Both the position numbers and the translations under genes were made by a program. A stretch of 64,000 nt of DNA. Origin: Cercospora beticola. Lineage: Eukaryota > Ascomycota > Dothideomycetes > Mycosphaerellales > Mycosphaerellaceae. The notes beneath the pieces are model-generated. The model was not told where the DNA came from and searched no databases. It worked only from the letters and a program-made list of their open reading frames with translations. The DNA is taken from the NCBI RefSeq assembly GCF_033473495.1, contig NC_088938.1:2790001-2854000 (forward strand), written 5' to 3'. This document shows, piece by piece, positions 33,900-45,000 of this stretch (position 1 is the stretch's first letter; each line of letters starts with the position of its first letter).

Positions 33900-35692
33900 A
33901 TGTTGAACCAAGCAGTACAGGAGATCTCTAAACACCAGAGACAGGACTCCATATTCCACGGTCCTTCAGATCCGCCTCTGATAGCACTATCGCTAGGAGA
34001 GTTCCTCGACTTACAATGTTCGAAGTATGGAGATCGAGAGGCAGTGGTGACACCATGGAGTTCCGAGAGATGGACATACTACGACCTGAAGGACCATAGT
34101 TCCCAACTCGCGAGATATCTGCATGCCAGAGGAATTCAACCAGGAGACCGAGTCGCAATTTTGGCCGGAAATCGTGCTGAGTATGCATCTGTCTTTTTTG
34201 CGTGCATGCGTATAGGGGCAATTCTCGTCATTCTGAACAACACCTACACGACTGCGGAAGCCGAGTATGCCATGCAGTATACAGGTAATGCTGACGTCGA
34301 TACGATTTTGATTGAAGGCTGACAGGTCTGGCAGAATCCAAGATATTGTTTGCAACGCCCTTCATTGGACGTCAAGACAACCGGTCAATGCTTAAGCAAT
34401 TCAGAGACAACACAGTATCTCTACCTGCCCTGCAGCAAGTCATCACTTTGGACGGCGCCTTTGAAGACTTCTTGGACTACCAGCATGCCATACGAGTCGG
34501 TGCTAGGCTTCCAGAAGATCCCGTGAAGGTGATCCAAGGTAGCATCAGTCCCTATGAGACTTGCAACTTGCAGTTCACAAGCGGGTCGACCGGTCATCCG
34601 AAAGCAGCAATGCTGACGCACTTTGGTCTGCTCAACAACTCGCGATTCATCGGAGATCGCATGAGTCTGACGCACGAAGATGTCCTCTGCTGCCCTCCGC
34701 CGATGTTCCACTGCTTCGGTCTAGTCTTGGGTTTGCTCGCCTGCATAACACATGGCGCCAAGATTGTGTATCCGTCCGAGATCTTTGATGGTCCCTCTGT
34801 ATTGGAGGCCATTACCACGGAGAAGGCGACTGCGCTGCATGGGGTTCCTGCCATGTTCGACACACTATTCAGTCTTCCGAGACCCGCGAACTTCGACTGC
34901 AGTCGTCTGAGAACCGGGATTATTGCTGGTGCTCCAGTGCCCCGCCATCTTATGGAGCTGCTCGTCAATGACTTTGGCATGACTGAGTTCACGAGCAGCT
35001 ATGGCCTGACTGAGGCGTCGCCAACTTGCTTCAATGCGTTCGTGGACGACAGTATCGATCGGCGCTTGACGACCGTTGGCACTTTGATGCCACATGCGCA
35101 TGCAAAGATCGTCGACAGAGATGGCAACATCGTCCCTGTGGGTGTGCGTGGCGAGCTGTGCATGGCCGGCTATCAGCTGCAACAAAGTTATTGGAAGAAC
35201 CCAGAAAAGACCGCAGAGGTCATGACCCGCGACGAAGACGGTGTTCTATGGCTGCATACGGGCGATGAAGCAGTCTTTGACCAGTATGGGTATTGCTCCA
35301 TCACCGGGAGATTCAAGGACATCATCATCCGAGGTGGCGAAAACATCTATCCATTGGAGATCGAGGAGCGACTAGTACAGCACCCGGCAATTGACAGAGC
35401 CATTGTCGTAGGACTACCGCATCCGCGATATCAAGAAGTTCCTGCCGCATTCCTCCAACGAGCCGCCGAAGCTCAAAGGCCTTCGGACGAGGAGGTTCGG
35501 AAGTGGACCAGGACAAATCTGGGCCGCCACAAAGCTCCCGCTCATATTTTCTGGCTAGGTGAAGATGGCGTGACTTCTGATATACCGGTGACCGGCAGTG
35601 GGAAGATCAAAAAGTTCGAGATGCGTAAGATTGGGCAGGAGCTGCTGCTGCGCACCGGTGGCAGCGAGGAAGTGCCTAGGGCTCGACTATGA
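33900..35692 (+). CDS. SidI-like acyl-CoA ligase (probable mevalonyl-CoA ligase)
   Basis: Exon 1 is 33900-34284. A short 41-bp intron (34285-34325, GTAATG...TGACAG) joins MQYTG to LAESKILF, giving 583 residues, close to the roughly 590 I recall for SidI. Adenylate-forming motifs: FTSGSTGHPKAA (P-loop), SYGLTEASP, LHTGDEAVFDQYGY, GRFKDIIIRGGENIYP (hinge) and the catalytic Lys in TGSGKIKKFEMR. The last three residues are ARL, a PTS1-type signal, so the enzyme should be peroxisomal. SidI activates mevalonate to mevalonyl-CoA for the anhydromevalonyl group of fusarinine and coprogen siderophores. The substrate here is inferred from the SidF-like gene 4 kb away; a general medium-chain ligase is the alternative. 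It shares a divergent promoter with the NRPS. Confidence 0.8.
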
Positions 35693-35941
35693 GGTATCTT
35701 AATGATCTGCGGAGGAGTTATGGGCGCTGCGGTATATAGTCCTGGAGTTGGAGTGATGAAATGTTAATGAATGTTCGACGTATTGGTCATTATTGCTGGT
35801 GTCACGAAGTCCGCGAGGTGCTCTTTCCGCGTAGCGCCTGACGCGCCAAGACTTTACCAAGACGCGTGCAAGGGTGCATCTCGTCGACTTTCTATTCCAT
35901 CACCAACTACATTTTCTCATCTATCGGCTATCGGCTATCTC

Positions 35942-37342
35942 CTACAACAATGCAGACTCCGCAAAGTGCTCGTCCGACTTCTGGCGTAGAGAGGCGCGTA
36001 TACTCCGCGCCGCCCTGGCCCCTCGCTCCGCCGTGAAAGCGAAATCGTCAACGCGTTCTTTCGGATCTTCCAGCGTTCCAAGTACCCATATGCCGCATGC
36101 CCGGTCTACAGTATCGCGCCGGAAGTTGACCCTATACTCCTTGTCTACCGTCAAGGCGCCAGTGTCGTACAGCGGCGAGACAGCGGACAGCAGCTTAGCA
36201 TCCCGAGAGCGCTCATAGCCACTCGCAGAGATGACCAGGTCGAACGCAGGACCAGTGGTCACTTCACTAGTCCTGTTATTCCTGGTCACCAAACGCACCC
36301 GGTCTTCATCGCGCTTCGCCCCGACCACCTCACTCAGTGGTTGCATGCGGAAGCGCCATTTCCTCGCATCTGGTTCTTGGAGCCTTTGGGTGTATTGCGC
36401 CTCGTACAAGCTTTCAAGTGTTTGCAGGTCTACGCGTGGAGAGCTATGTGCCTCCGCGTTCTGTAACCTCAGTCGGACCTCCGGCGGAGTCTGCATCAAT
36501 TGGCTCGGGTCGGTGGTGATATCGGAAATCCGTGGACTGTTGTCCTTTGGACGCAGAGCAGAATCTGCATGGATCAGAGTCGCAGTATGCTTGCCTCGTG
36601 AGGTGTGTAGGTGGCTGAAGATCTCGGCCGCTTCCTGATCAGCTCCGACTACTGCTATATTGATGGTCTTCTGAAGACTGGGCAACTTCTGCAGGAATTC
36701 GGCACAAGAGCTCGAATGCAAGATCAGGTGCTGGAGTTGTGGACTTCGTAGCGGGGAAACCAGATGCGGTTCAGCAACTGTAGCAAGCACGACTCGCTTC
36801 GCTTGGACTGTCGACTTTGCGCCAGACTCGACGTCGATGACTTCCGCCTCCCATCGCGTCACCCGGTTTAGTGCATCAACCTTCACAGGCTTGATGTTTG
36901 ATGCTTCTTTGCTGTATTGGATCCAGCCGCGTTGATTCACTCGCTCCGCTGCCCATTTGAAGTATGCGGCAACTAGTCGCCTACTGGGAACCATTTTCGA
37001 GTTGTTCGTGAAATGCATGAGCTGATCCGTAGCCTGGAGAAAGTTGACGAAGGTGAATTCAGAGCGCGGGTTTTCCAACGTGGTCAGATCGTGCAGGAAG
37101 CTGGATCCGATGGATTTGTCTGGCAATACATGCTCCGGTGTCCAATTGAAGTGGCTCTCCCGTTCTACGAACAAGATTTGTGCCTGTGTTCTGGCATCCG
37201 CCAGCGAAGCAGCAACAGCAAGAGAAGTTGGGCCAAATCCCACACATAGCAGATCGTAAGTCTGGAATGATGGGGACGCTCTCGATGGTCGATGAGCAGG
37301 CCGCTCATTGCGCAACTCTGTATGATCGTATGAGAGCGACAT
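35942..37342 (-). CDS. Divergent SidA-like N-hydroxylating monooxygenase
   Basis: A 466-residue single exon whose overall order matches SidA/PvdA L-ornithine N5-monooxygenases: FAD motif GFGPTSLA (35-42), SSFLHDLTTLENPRSEFTF (79-97), NADPH-site region VVGADQEAAEIF (230-241), then DNSPRISD (266-273) and a SASGYERS motif near the end of the NADPH/FAD region. Several positions that are near-invariant in the family are altered. The usual ornithine-binding Lys is His83, Asn in the DDSPFVNE-type segment is Ser, the HPGM-like segment is TPEH, and the GxGQSAAE NADPH loop reads GADQEAAE. The C-terminal substrate segment (SDTLLS-like) is also not recognisable. It may hydroxylate a different amine, be weakly active, or be decaying. 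It is tail-to-tail with the ligase, 249 bp apart. Confidence 0.72.
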   Translation of the reverse strand: MSLSYDHTELRNERPAHRPSRASPSFQTYDLLCVGFGPTSLAVAASLADARTQAQILFVERESHFNWTPEHVLPDKSIGSSFLHDLTTLENPRSEFTFVNFLQATDQLMHFTNNSKMVPSRRLVAAYFKWAAERVNQRGWIQYSKEASNIKPVKVDALNRVTRWEAEVIDVESGAKSTVQAKRVVLATVAEPHLVSPLRSPQLQHLILHSSSCAEFLQKLPSLQKTINIAVVGADQEAAEIFSHLHTSRGKHTATLIHADSALRPKDNSPRISDITTDPSQLMQTPPEVRLRLQNAEAHSSPRVDLQTLESLYEAQYTQRLQEPDARKWRFRMQPLSEVVGAKRDEDRVRLVTRNNRTSEVTTGPAFDLVISASGYERSRDAKLLSAVSPLYDTGALTVDKEYRVNFRRDTVDRACGIWVLGTLEDPKERVDDFAFTAERGARAARSIRASLRQKSDEHFAESALL

Positions 37343-38490
37343 GATTGCTGTGCTTCTGGTCGTCTGTGTCCTCAGAGGTGTTTGCTGTCAAGGGGAGATG
37401 CTGCAACGTCTGGACGACTTCCAATGCAGCTCATGGCCGGCAAGCACTCAGTGGTACGACAGAAGCTCGATCCTGCCGAGACTCGGATACAGGCCTGCAG
37501 CGTGATGCACGTTTCTTGGACCCTCTACCCGCTATGGCCAGCTCACCGATAGCTGCGAGCTCCTTGGGTCCTTCGTCCGACTTGGCGGGTTCATTTTTTT
37601 TTTTGGTTGAACGAATCATCCCGACGACACCGCCAAACGTCCTCCGATTGACGTACCATGCAACTCGTTGTGGAAAACAATCGTCTCATTGTCGTATGTT
37701 CGTATGCCCACTTCAGCCGGTGGGCTTGTCACTGGCTACTGTGCCGAGAAACATCCCGCTACAAGACACAGAAGCAATTCTCCAGGCCGATCGAGAGGTA
37801 ACGCGATGGGAGAAACGGCTAAGCATCACAAGAACCTGCATGTCGATCACTCAGAGCGTCCGCGTTCGCGTAAGGTCTAACGTCTGCCTTTGGCGTATTA
37901 AGCTAATGAGGTTCTCGCTTGAGCTAAACTGCAGGCTACCGCAAGACCCACGCCTGCCATGCAACAGTACCCACGCGACGACGCCACAATTTTTATGATC
38001 TAATCTGATTAGATCCTGATCTCCACCGACCTCACTCCACCCGGCCGAAGTCGATTAGTGCGCTGGAAAAATTCCGCTATAGTCGCGAGAAACTCGAGCA
38101 ATGAGATTGAGCATTTGCCGAGAGCTGAACTTTGCTTTTGCATTCGAGACATCGCCAGATAGCGTTGGACGACACCGTGGAAGACCTGCAACGTGCCGGA
38201 TGTAGGGCAATTCAAACTTCCGACTACGTCGCTTGTGCAACATGCAGCTCAAAGCCGTAATCTTGAGGTACGTACGACTGGGACTTCCGACACCGGCATG
38301 CAACGACGTTGTTCACAAGGCATAGAGCATGTCAATCCGGACAGGCTGCCACCAAGGCCGTTTTGATTGTTGTACGAGTGGTGGCACGCAGAGATGAACC
38401 CAATCCGACCGACTGCGATGATCCTGAGAGTACGAACTCTGCTCTGCCCTAGTTTGACACCTCGCGTCAGCCACGCCTTGCCGCGCGCGT
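37343..38490. other. Intra-cluster intergenic region
   Basis: It lies between the SidA-like gene and the hydratase gene, both minus strand, so it holds the SidA-like promoter and the hydratase 3' UTR. There is a poly-T run near 37594-37605 and a 19-bp palindrome at 37997-38015. The open frame at 37345-37998 shows no protein features. Confidence 0.4.
37997..38015. promoter_or_regulatory. 19-bp perfect palindrome
   Basis: GATCTAATC, one T, then GATTAGATC: 9-bp perfect inverted arms around one base. It contains ATCTGATTA, one mismatch from the ATCWGATAA iron-repressor motif, on both strands. It could be a dimeric transcription-factor site for the SidA-like gene 655 bp away. Confidence 0.3.
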
Positions 38491-39450
38491 TCACAACTTG
38501 CTCCTCGTGCGATCGTCGGTATCATGCAATACTGCCGATCCACGGGCCAGTACGACCTTTCCTCCAACCTTGCTCTCGAATCTGATCGTCCGCGCGCCTT
38601 CCGCGGCGTCCTTCAGCTCCCACATTTCCGTCTCCAGAACATCTCCGGGCCTCACAGGGCTGGCAAAACTCGCTTGAAAGCTCTGTAGAGCTTTGGCTTC
38701 TCCATTGGCAAAAGTCTTCAGTACGAGTCTCGCAGTGACGTTCCATGAATACAACCCGTGCATTATCGGCGTAGGTTGCACAACGGCCTCCTCCACATGT
38801 GTGGCATGCAGAGGATTGTAATCGCCATTGAGTCTGTAGAGCAAATGTGCGGCTGGAGAAACGTGATGTTTCACTCTGGCATCCGGTGCACGATCCGTAG
38901 GCGGAGCAGGAGAACTTGCAGGTTTGCCAACATTGGGCCCTCCCCAACCGCCTTGCGACATGAAAATTGCGGTTTCGGTCATGCGAGCATACAGCATTTC
39001 GTGCTGCCCAGACTCGACCCTCTCTACGAGGTCATGACTCGTCTTCACGATTGTCGACTTCCCCACGCCTTTGTCCCATACCCCGATGACGTCGGATCGG
39101 ATGATGAATCGTCTTCCTTCTGATGTCTTGGGTAGTTGCTTGACGATCTGCAGTGTTCGTTCTCCATCGACGACTCGCTTGATGTCTAGGGCTGGGAAAC
39201 CGGGTATGAAATCCCTCGGTGGTGTCAGGTGTCTTGAGAAGTGTCCTGCAAAGGACGTTGTAGTCGTGTAATCGTGCTTGAATGTGAGGACAATCGGGTA
39301 TGTTGGGAATGCTGAGAACTTTGGATGCAGTTCGTAGCCGAATTGCAACTCATCGGGCTCACAGCCGATCGACGCAGCGAATATGAGGAGATCGCGTTCG
39401 TTCCATGAGGCTGGCTTGTCGAGGTACTGGTACAGATTGTTCGTAGGCAT
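38491..39450 (-). CDS. MaoC/hydratase-2 family enoyl-CoA hydratase (dehydratase), peroxisomal
   Basis: A single 319-residue exon beginning MPTNNLYQYLDKP. The N-terminal half has the family-like SWNERDLLIFAASIGC and ELHPKFSAFPTYP segments. The C-terminal hotdog has the hydratase-2 signature YRLNGDYNPLHAT (205-217), with Asp210, Asn212 and His215 in the catalytic positions of peroxisomal MFE-2 hydratase 2. The protein ends in SKL, a strong PTS1. These enzymes add or remove water at the 2,3 position of CoA thioesters. In this cluster it is the only enzyme able to dehydrate mevalonyl-CoA to anhydromevalonyl-CoA, a step done by the unrelated crotonase-fold SidH in Aspergillus. That assignment is inferred. 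A TATAAA-like sequence lies about 85 bp upstream of the start (minus strand, 39538-39533). Confidence 0.82.
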   Translation of the reverse strand: MPTNNLYQYLDKPASWNERDLLIFAASIGCEPDELQFGYELHPKFSAFPTYPIVLTFKHDYTTTTSFAGHFSRHLTPPRDFIPGFPALDIKRVVDGERTLQIVKQLPKTSEGRRFIIRSDVIGVWDKGVGKSTIVKTSHDLVERVESGQHEMLYARMTETAIFMSQGGWGGPNVGKPASSPAPPTDRAPDARVKHHVSPAAHLLYRLNGDYNPLHATHVEEAVVQPTPIMHGLYSWNVTARLVLKTFANGEAKALQSFQASFASPVRPGDVLETEMWELKDAAEGARTIRFESKVGGKVVLARGSAVLHDTDDRTRSKL

Positions 39451-39654
39451 GTTGGCTTGTTTCTTAGTCGTTACACGTGACTTGAAGAAGGTAGAGATCG
39501 ATTGTCAAGGTGGAGATGGGAGTTGCTGAACCTTTATATCCATGATTTCGGGCCCACAATAAAATTGAGTCTCACAAGTTGTAAATTATGCTGTTCTTTG
39601 CCAGAGACTAACCAATGCATTCTGGACATAAAATGCTACATGACTTCGTGCCCA

Positions 39655-41083
39655 TTACAACTTTGACTGGATCGCAGTCAATTGTATGCCAGTACCACCA
39701 ACTTTTGTCTCTCCATTCCAGTACACTGGACAAATCTGGAAGAATCTTTCCCTGCTGACCTTCATCGCTCCGCTTCTCTTATGTGTGAGATCTACAAATG
39801 AAGTAACATTGAAACCACACATCAAATCATAGCTCAAGACCGTGGAGTTCGTGGCTTTCGGTTCTCCAATCACCCAGTGTGTTCGAGGTTCGTCGAGGAA
39901 CAGGTAGTGAATCGTACTCGACCACCAGGCAGAGACACGATGCGGACCGCGGAATGATGTGTCGCCGACAAGTGCATGCCGCCCACGATCGAAATCGCCT
40001 GCGTCGCAGTAGACCCCGAAGTGGTCCTCCTAGAACTTTGTCAGTACGGCCTGAGTGCTGAAGCCCGAGTAAGCTCACCTTGCCCCAGTATATCTCATAG
40101 TACGCGAAGTATGTGTCATCGAACTTCGCAAGCACGGTAATAGTGTGTCCATCTTCATGTAGATTCTTCAGGTACTTCCTGTGCTCCTCTAAAGTCCCTG
40201 TCTCGTTCCAACCCGCAGCCACGAACGGATCGTTCTGCCATTTGTTGAAAAGTCCAAGATGCTCGGCATTATTGTAATCTAGAGCAATCATGCTGAAATG
40301 TTGATCCAGATGGGGTATATATCTGCTGTACATAATCGAACCAGGTGCAGGTTTCGCAGGTCGCCGAGGGTGGAAAGCATGGACGCGCTGATCTGGGAAT
40401 TTGGTATCTGCGACATAGTCCACTGGCAGGACTGGATATTGGTCCAATGGCTTGCCGGAAACTGTCGCAGTAGCTGGAGCCCATACTGGCCGTGGGCCAA
40501 AGGGTGATCCTGCGCCTTGCCAAAAATTGCCTCGAAGAAGTACGATTTCATTGGGAAAAGCTCCTGGAACGCTCGCTGCAGGTCTGGCTGGCACTTCGCG
40601 ATTCTCTGGAAGAGGGTGTTCGACAGCCAGTCCAACATGCTTGAGCTCTTCAGATAGCTCGCGGTGACCAAAGCCTTTAAGCTCTATGCGGAAGTATTCC
40701 AACTCTGGGCGGAAAGTAAATAGCGAGTATACGATGAGCCAAAGTTGAGCCACTGTAGGCTGAGAGTTGTCATTCCATACAATATCTGATTTTGGCGTCC
40801 TTCTCACTCGGCCCCAGAAAAAATTGTTGCTCTCCGGAGGTAGCCCATCGGCGGGCTGATCCTGAGCAGGTTCGGAAAAGTAGACGTTGCTATGAAGCAC
40901 TACTGGAGGAAGTATAGCATCTTTCCGCGTCGGTGTTGACCCATTATTCCGAGGTTCGTGGCGAGTTCGTAGAAGCTTGCCGCCATATCTCGTAGGAACC
41001 TGTTTGCGATCGACCTCGTCTATTTGGTATGTAGTGAGGTAAGGATGTGGGAGTCGCAGGGTTGCGGGCAGAGGAATATCCAT
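39655..41083 (-). CDS. SidF-like N5-hydroxyornithine acyltransferase, peroxisomal
   Basis: Exon 1 (41083-40079) and exon 2 (40029-39655) are joined in phase 0 across a 49-bp intron (40078-40030, GTGAGC...TTCTAG). The product has 459 residues, about the size I recall for SidF (462). Without splicing the frame is garbage after YYEIYWGK; with splicing it continues [18 protein letters not shown] and on to a conserved-looking RVSAWW...[12 protein letters not shown] segment. This is the GNAT fold of the AlcB/IucB/SidF siderophore acyltransferases; [14 protein letters not shown] is the family motif before the acceptor site. The protein ends in SKL (PTS1). SidF transfers anhydromevalonyl from CoA to N5-hydroxyornithine. 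The acyl donor here is inferred from its neighbours. Confidence 0.87.
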
Positions 41084-42065
41084 GATTCTTACAATTGAAG
41101 CAGATACTTGATGAAACAGTAACCACGAATGCGTGGGAACACACCTTCACTCGGGCTGCTGCTGTCAGCCGTGGAGCTTTCGCTTCAGTTCCCGATCAGG
41201 ACGCCCAGAGCCGAGCTGGTTTCTCACGCCATTTTCGCATTCGCGTCTGCTCAAACCCAAAATTACCCATCAGCGCGCAATGACGATGATCGGTGGTGAT
41301 GGTGTTGCATTGCAGACGGAGCTCTTGACCACTTCGGGTGGCGCCTGGCGGATCAAGATAGTGCGCCGCTTTAGCCGACGGATCAGATAGCTAACCGAAT
41401 AACATGGGGCATATTAAGCTCCACTTCTGTTAGCTGCAGTAGTTCTTTTCCAACCACCCCACCCCATGAGCGGAGACCATGTCGCAGTCGAGAACGACTT
41501 TTGAGAAGCGCTACGCAGGGCGAAAAGCTATGCCAATAATGACAAGCCGTCGAATGCCGTCACAGGAGCGGCCACCTTTACCGCCACAGTGGTCATACCA
41601 AGTCCCCTAATATCCGGACCACATTGTCTTTCTTTCATCGAAACCCGATCCCATACGAGGCGTGCACACGGGCCCGATACCTCGCCAACTACGTCGCCCA
41701 AACATCGGATCAGCTAGCAGGAAAGTGGACGCGATGTTACAGACTCGGCTGCCTGAGCGCGGCCGTTGAGCAGCAATCTGCAGTGGTCTGTTCGCTTGTG
41801 CACTCCCACATAGGCACGATCGGCGCAATTTTTTCTCGTACGACCAATAGACATGTGAAAGCCACGCTAAGGAGAAAGTCCTTGCGCAGTAGGGACAGAC
41901 GCACTCTGAGCTGGCCCTGAGGCCGATACCGCAGCAATGGCTGTCCCACGACATTGTAGCGCCCAGGCGCCATCAATCTCCTAAGTCACATGTCGACGTG
42001 GTTCAATTCGACATGGAGGGAGGCTCCTAGCCGAGCCTGATTCTGTAGAGCATTGAAACACGAAA
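41084..42065. other. Divergent promoter of SidF-like and ABC transporter genes
   Basis: About 1 kb between two divergently transcribed cluster genes. ORFs in it are short and unconvincing. ATCAGATAG at 41392-41400 matches ATCWGATAA at eight of nine positions. Confidence 0.4.
41392..41400 (+). promoter_or_regulatory. Imperfect SreA-type GATA site
   Basis: ATCAGATAG differs from ATCWGATAA only in the last base. It lies about 310 bp upstream of the SidF-like start and about 670 bp upstream of the ABC transporter start. A chance match is possible. Confidence 0.3.
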
Positions 42066-45000
42066 ATGGGCATTTTCAAGAGGCAGAAGGTAAGTGGTAA
42101 ACCTATGGCTGTCACATTTCTCACTGACGCTCGCGCCTAGGCTGTCGCAAAGACAGAGCCTGAAGAACCTAAGGAACCCTGGTATAGAGAGGCGACAACG
42201 TGGTTCCGGCTCCTGTTCAGTCCCGGCTTCACGGCTTGGGATGTTCTCCTCCTTATCGGTGGTATCGTAGGAGCCATCGCAGCGGGTGTTCCATTTCCAC
42301 TCCTGGGTATCCTCTTTGGTCAACTTATCAACGACCTCAATAGTGCCGACTGTGTCCAACAAGATGCTACGGCTTCTACGGGTGGTCTCAGCGACTCTGT
42401 TATCCAGAAAGTCGCCTACATCTGCTACGTCACGATCGCAAACTGGTGCTTCATCTACATCTATACCAACTGTTGGACAATCTTTGGCGAGCGACTAGTC
42501 CGAAGGCTTCGTGAAAGATATCTTCGAGCGCTTCTACGACAGGAATTGGCCTTCTTCGATCAGCTGCCTGCCGGAGATGTATCCTCAAGACTCTCCAACG
42601 ACCTCAACTCAATACAAACTGGTACATCGGAGAAGGTTGGAATCGTCATTGCAAGTGTCTCGTACTTCGTTGCTTCATACATTGTGGCATTCATGAAATA
42701 TGCCGAGCTCGCGGGCATACTCGTCTCTCTTGTGCCGGCTTACTTCCTCATGGCGTTTGTTGGGTCTTACTTCATTAAGCGGTTCACAGGGCGAGTATCG
42801 GATCAGCTTGCGCTCGCCACCTCAATCGCTTCAGAGAGCTTGAGTAAGCTGACTATCGTCCACGCCTTTGGGGCCAACGCACGCCTCGAGGCCAAATTCA
42901 CCGAGTATCTGGGTGGTGTTCGAAAGGAAGGTTCCAAGAAAGCCATTGCAGCCGCAGTGCAACTCGGATTGCTATACTTCATTGCCTACTCCACCAACGC
43001 CTTGGCCTACTGGCGTGGAAGTGAAGGCATAGCAGAGTCTGTCGAAGATGGCAATGGGGCCTCGCGCGTCGGCGCAGTCTACACTGTGATCTTTCTGCTG
43101 ATTGATGGTTTGTCACGACTTCAACTCTCTGCGTTCATTCGCATAATTGACTGACTGTCTCGTAGCTTCCTTCATTCTCAGCCAGGTCGCTCCATTCTTG
43201 CAGATCTTCGGCACTGCAGCTGGCGCTTCAGATAAGCTCAATAATGCAATCCAGCGAAAGTCGGCGATCGATCCCACCGACAGCAGCTATGGAAGACGAC
43301 TTGATCATATCGAGGGCGGTCTGACCTTCCAGAATGTTAAATTCTCTTATCCGAGCCGCCCTGATGTCGAAGTTCTCAAGGATCTGAACATCACTATTCC
43401 GGAATACAAACACACAGCCATCGTGGGACAATCTGGAAGCGGCAAATCTACAGTTGCCGCTCTACTTGCTCGACTGTACGACCCGCTGGACGGTAGCGTC
43501 ACTCTGGATGGTATCAACGTCAAGGAGATGAATGTGGGCCAGCTTCGAGGCCTCATCGGAACTGTTCAGCAAGACCCAGGCCTTCTTGATCGTTCTATTT
43601 TGGAGAATATCGCGCACGGCTTGGTCAACTCGTCCGCGAGTCACGAAGAGATCGATGCAGTCTTGAATGGCGACCTTGCTCTGTTCGCTGACAAGGTTCG
43701 TGAGAAGAAGAATGGCAATTTCGAGAGCGTGCTTCAAGGAGAAAAACAGGCTGTCCGAGATGTTGTTGATCGTGTGGTCAAAGCAGCATCCACTGCCGAT
43801 GCGATAACATTTATCCAACGACTAGACGATGGTTTTGCTACCAAGGTGGGCTCTTCTGGAAACCAATTCTCTGGTGGACAAAAGCAACGTATTGCCTTGT
43901 CCAGAGCACTCGTACGCGATCCTCAAATCCTGCTTCTGGATGAAGCGACGTCTGCCCTGGACTCAAGAAGTGAACTTTTGATCCAAGGAGCGCTTCGCGA
44001 AGCCGCCAAAGGCCGAACAACCATCAACATTGCGCATCGACTGTCTACTGTCAAACACGCAGACAACATTATTGTCATGAGGAGTGGCAAAGTTGTTGAG
44101 CAGGGCTCACATGCTGAGTTGATTGCGAAAGATGATGTCTATGCCAGTATGGTCCGCTTGCAGACTGTTAGCCAGAACCAAGAAGCAGACGCTTCGAGTG
44201 CTCTCCTTGGAGCTCCTGAGGATGAGATCTCATCAAGGTCGTCTTCTAGTGATGTCGTCGACGAGAAGGCGGTACTCCGTGAACAGTCAATCGCAAGTGC
44301 TACGTCAAAGGAAAGGATAGACCAGGCTCAGAAGGACGGTGCCACTGGAGACCAGCAGAAGGATTCGGAGAAGGACAAGTCAGCCAAAGAGAAGAAGCGA
44401 GGCGTATGGTCTACGATCCGTGGTTTCGGCCACTTGACTCGGTCGCAGTCAATTTATCTCCTCGTCGCCTTCATTGCCGCTACAATCGTTGGAGGCTCGT
44501 ATTCTGGAGAAGCCGTCATCTTTGGTCACACAATCAGCAGCTTCAGTGCCTGCGAGGAACCGTCTGACATCCGCTCCGCCGGCCATTTCTGGGGTCTGCT
44601 GTTCTTCATTCTCGCTATCATCGAGTTCTTTGCCAACCTCACAATGGGCTCATTGTTTGGTTTGGTTGGTGAGAACACACTGTTCAAGATACGCATCCTT
44701 TCGCTCCGGACCCTGCTCGGCCAGGACGCTGACTGGCATCAATCAGAAGGTCGAGATCCAGCTGGCCTCTTGTCCTTCATCACAAGCGACGCCAATGCTT
44801 TGGCAGGTCTTACTGGTACCATTCTAGGTACGCTCTTCTCCATCCTTATCAATAGCATTGCCGGCGTAGCGCTCTCGCTAGCTATCGCGTGGCGCATCGC
44901 CGTCGTGCTTCTTGCCTGCGTGCCTGTGCTTCTGGGATCTGGTATCATGAGGTTGCGCGTCTTTGCCAAGTTCCACGAGAAGCACGGTGCTGCATTTGCC

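Noticed and set aside
37345..37998. 217-codon ORF beside the SidA-like gene
   Set aside because: No domain, mixed Cys/Arg composition, runs through a poly-T tract; treated as promoter sequence.
40079..40082. Frameshift in the SidF-like gene suggested by the garbled C-terminus of the unspliced frame
   Set aside because: A normal 49-bp intron restores the frame and yields the expected length and an SKL end, so the gene is intact.
41624..41954. Overlapping ORFs between the SidF-like and ABC genes
   Set aside because: Short, on both strands, no protein character; the region is a divergent promoter.
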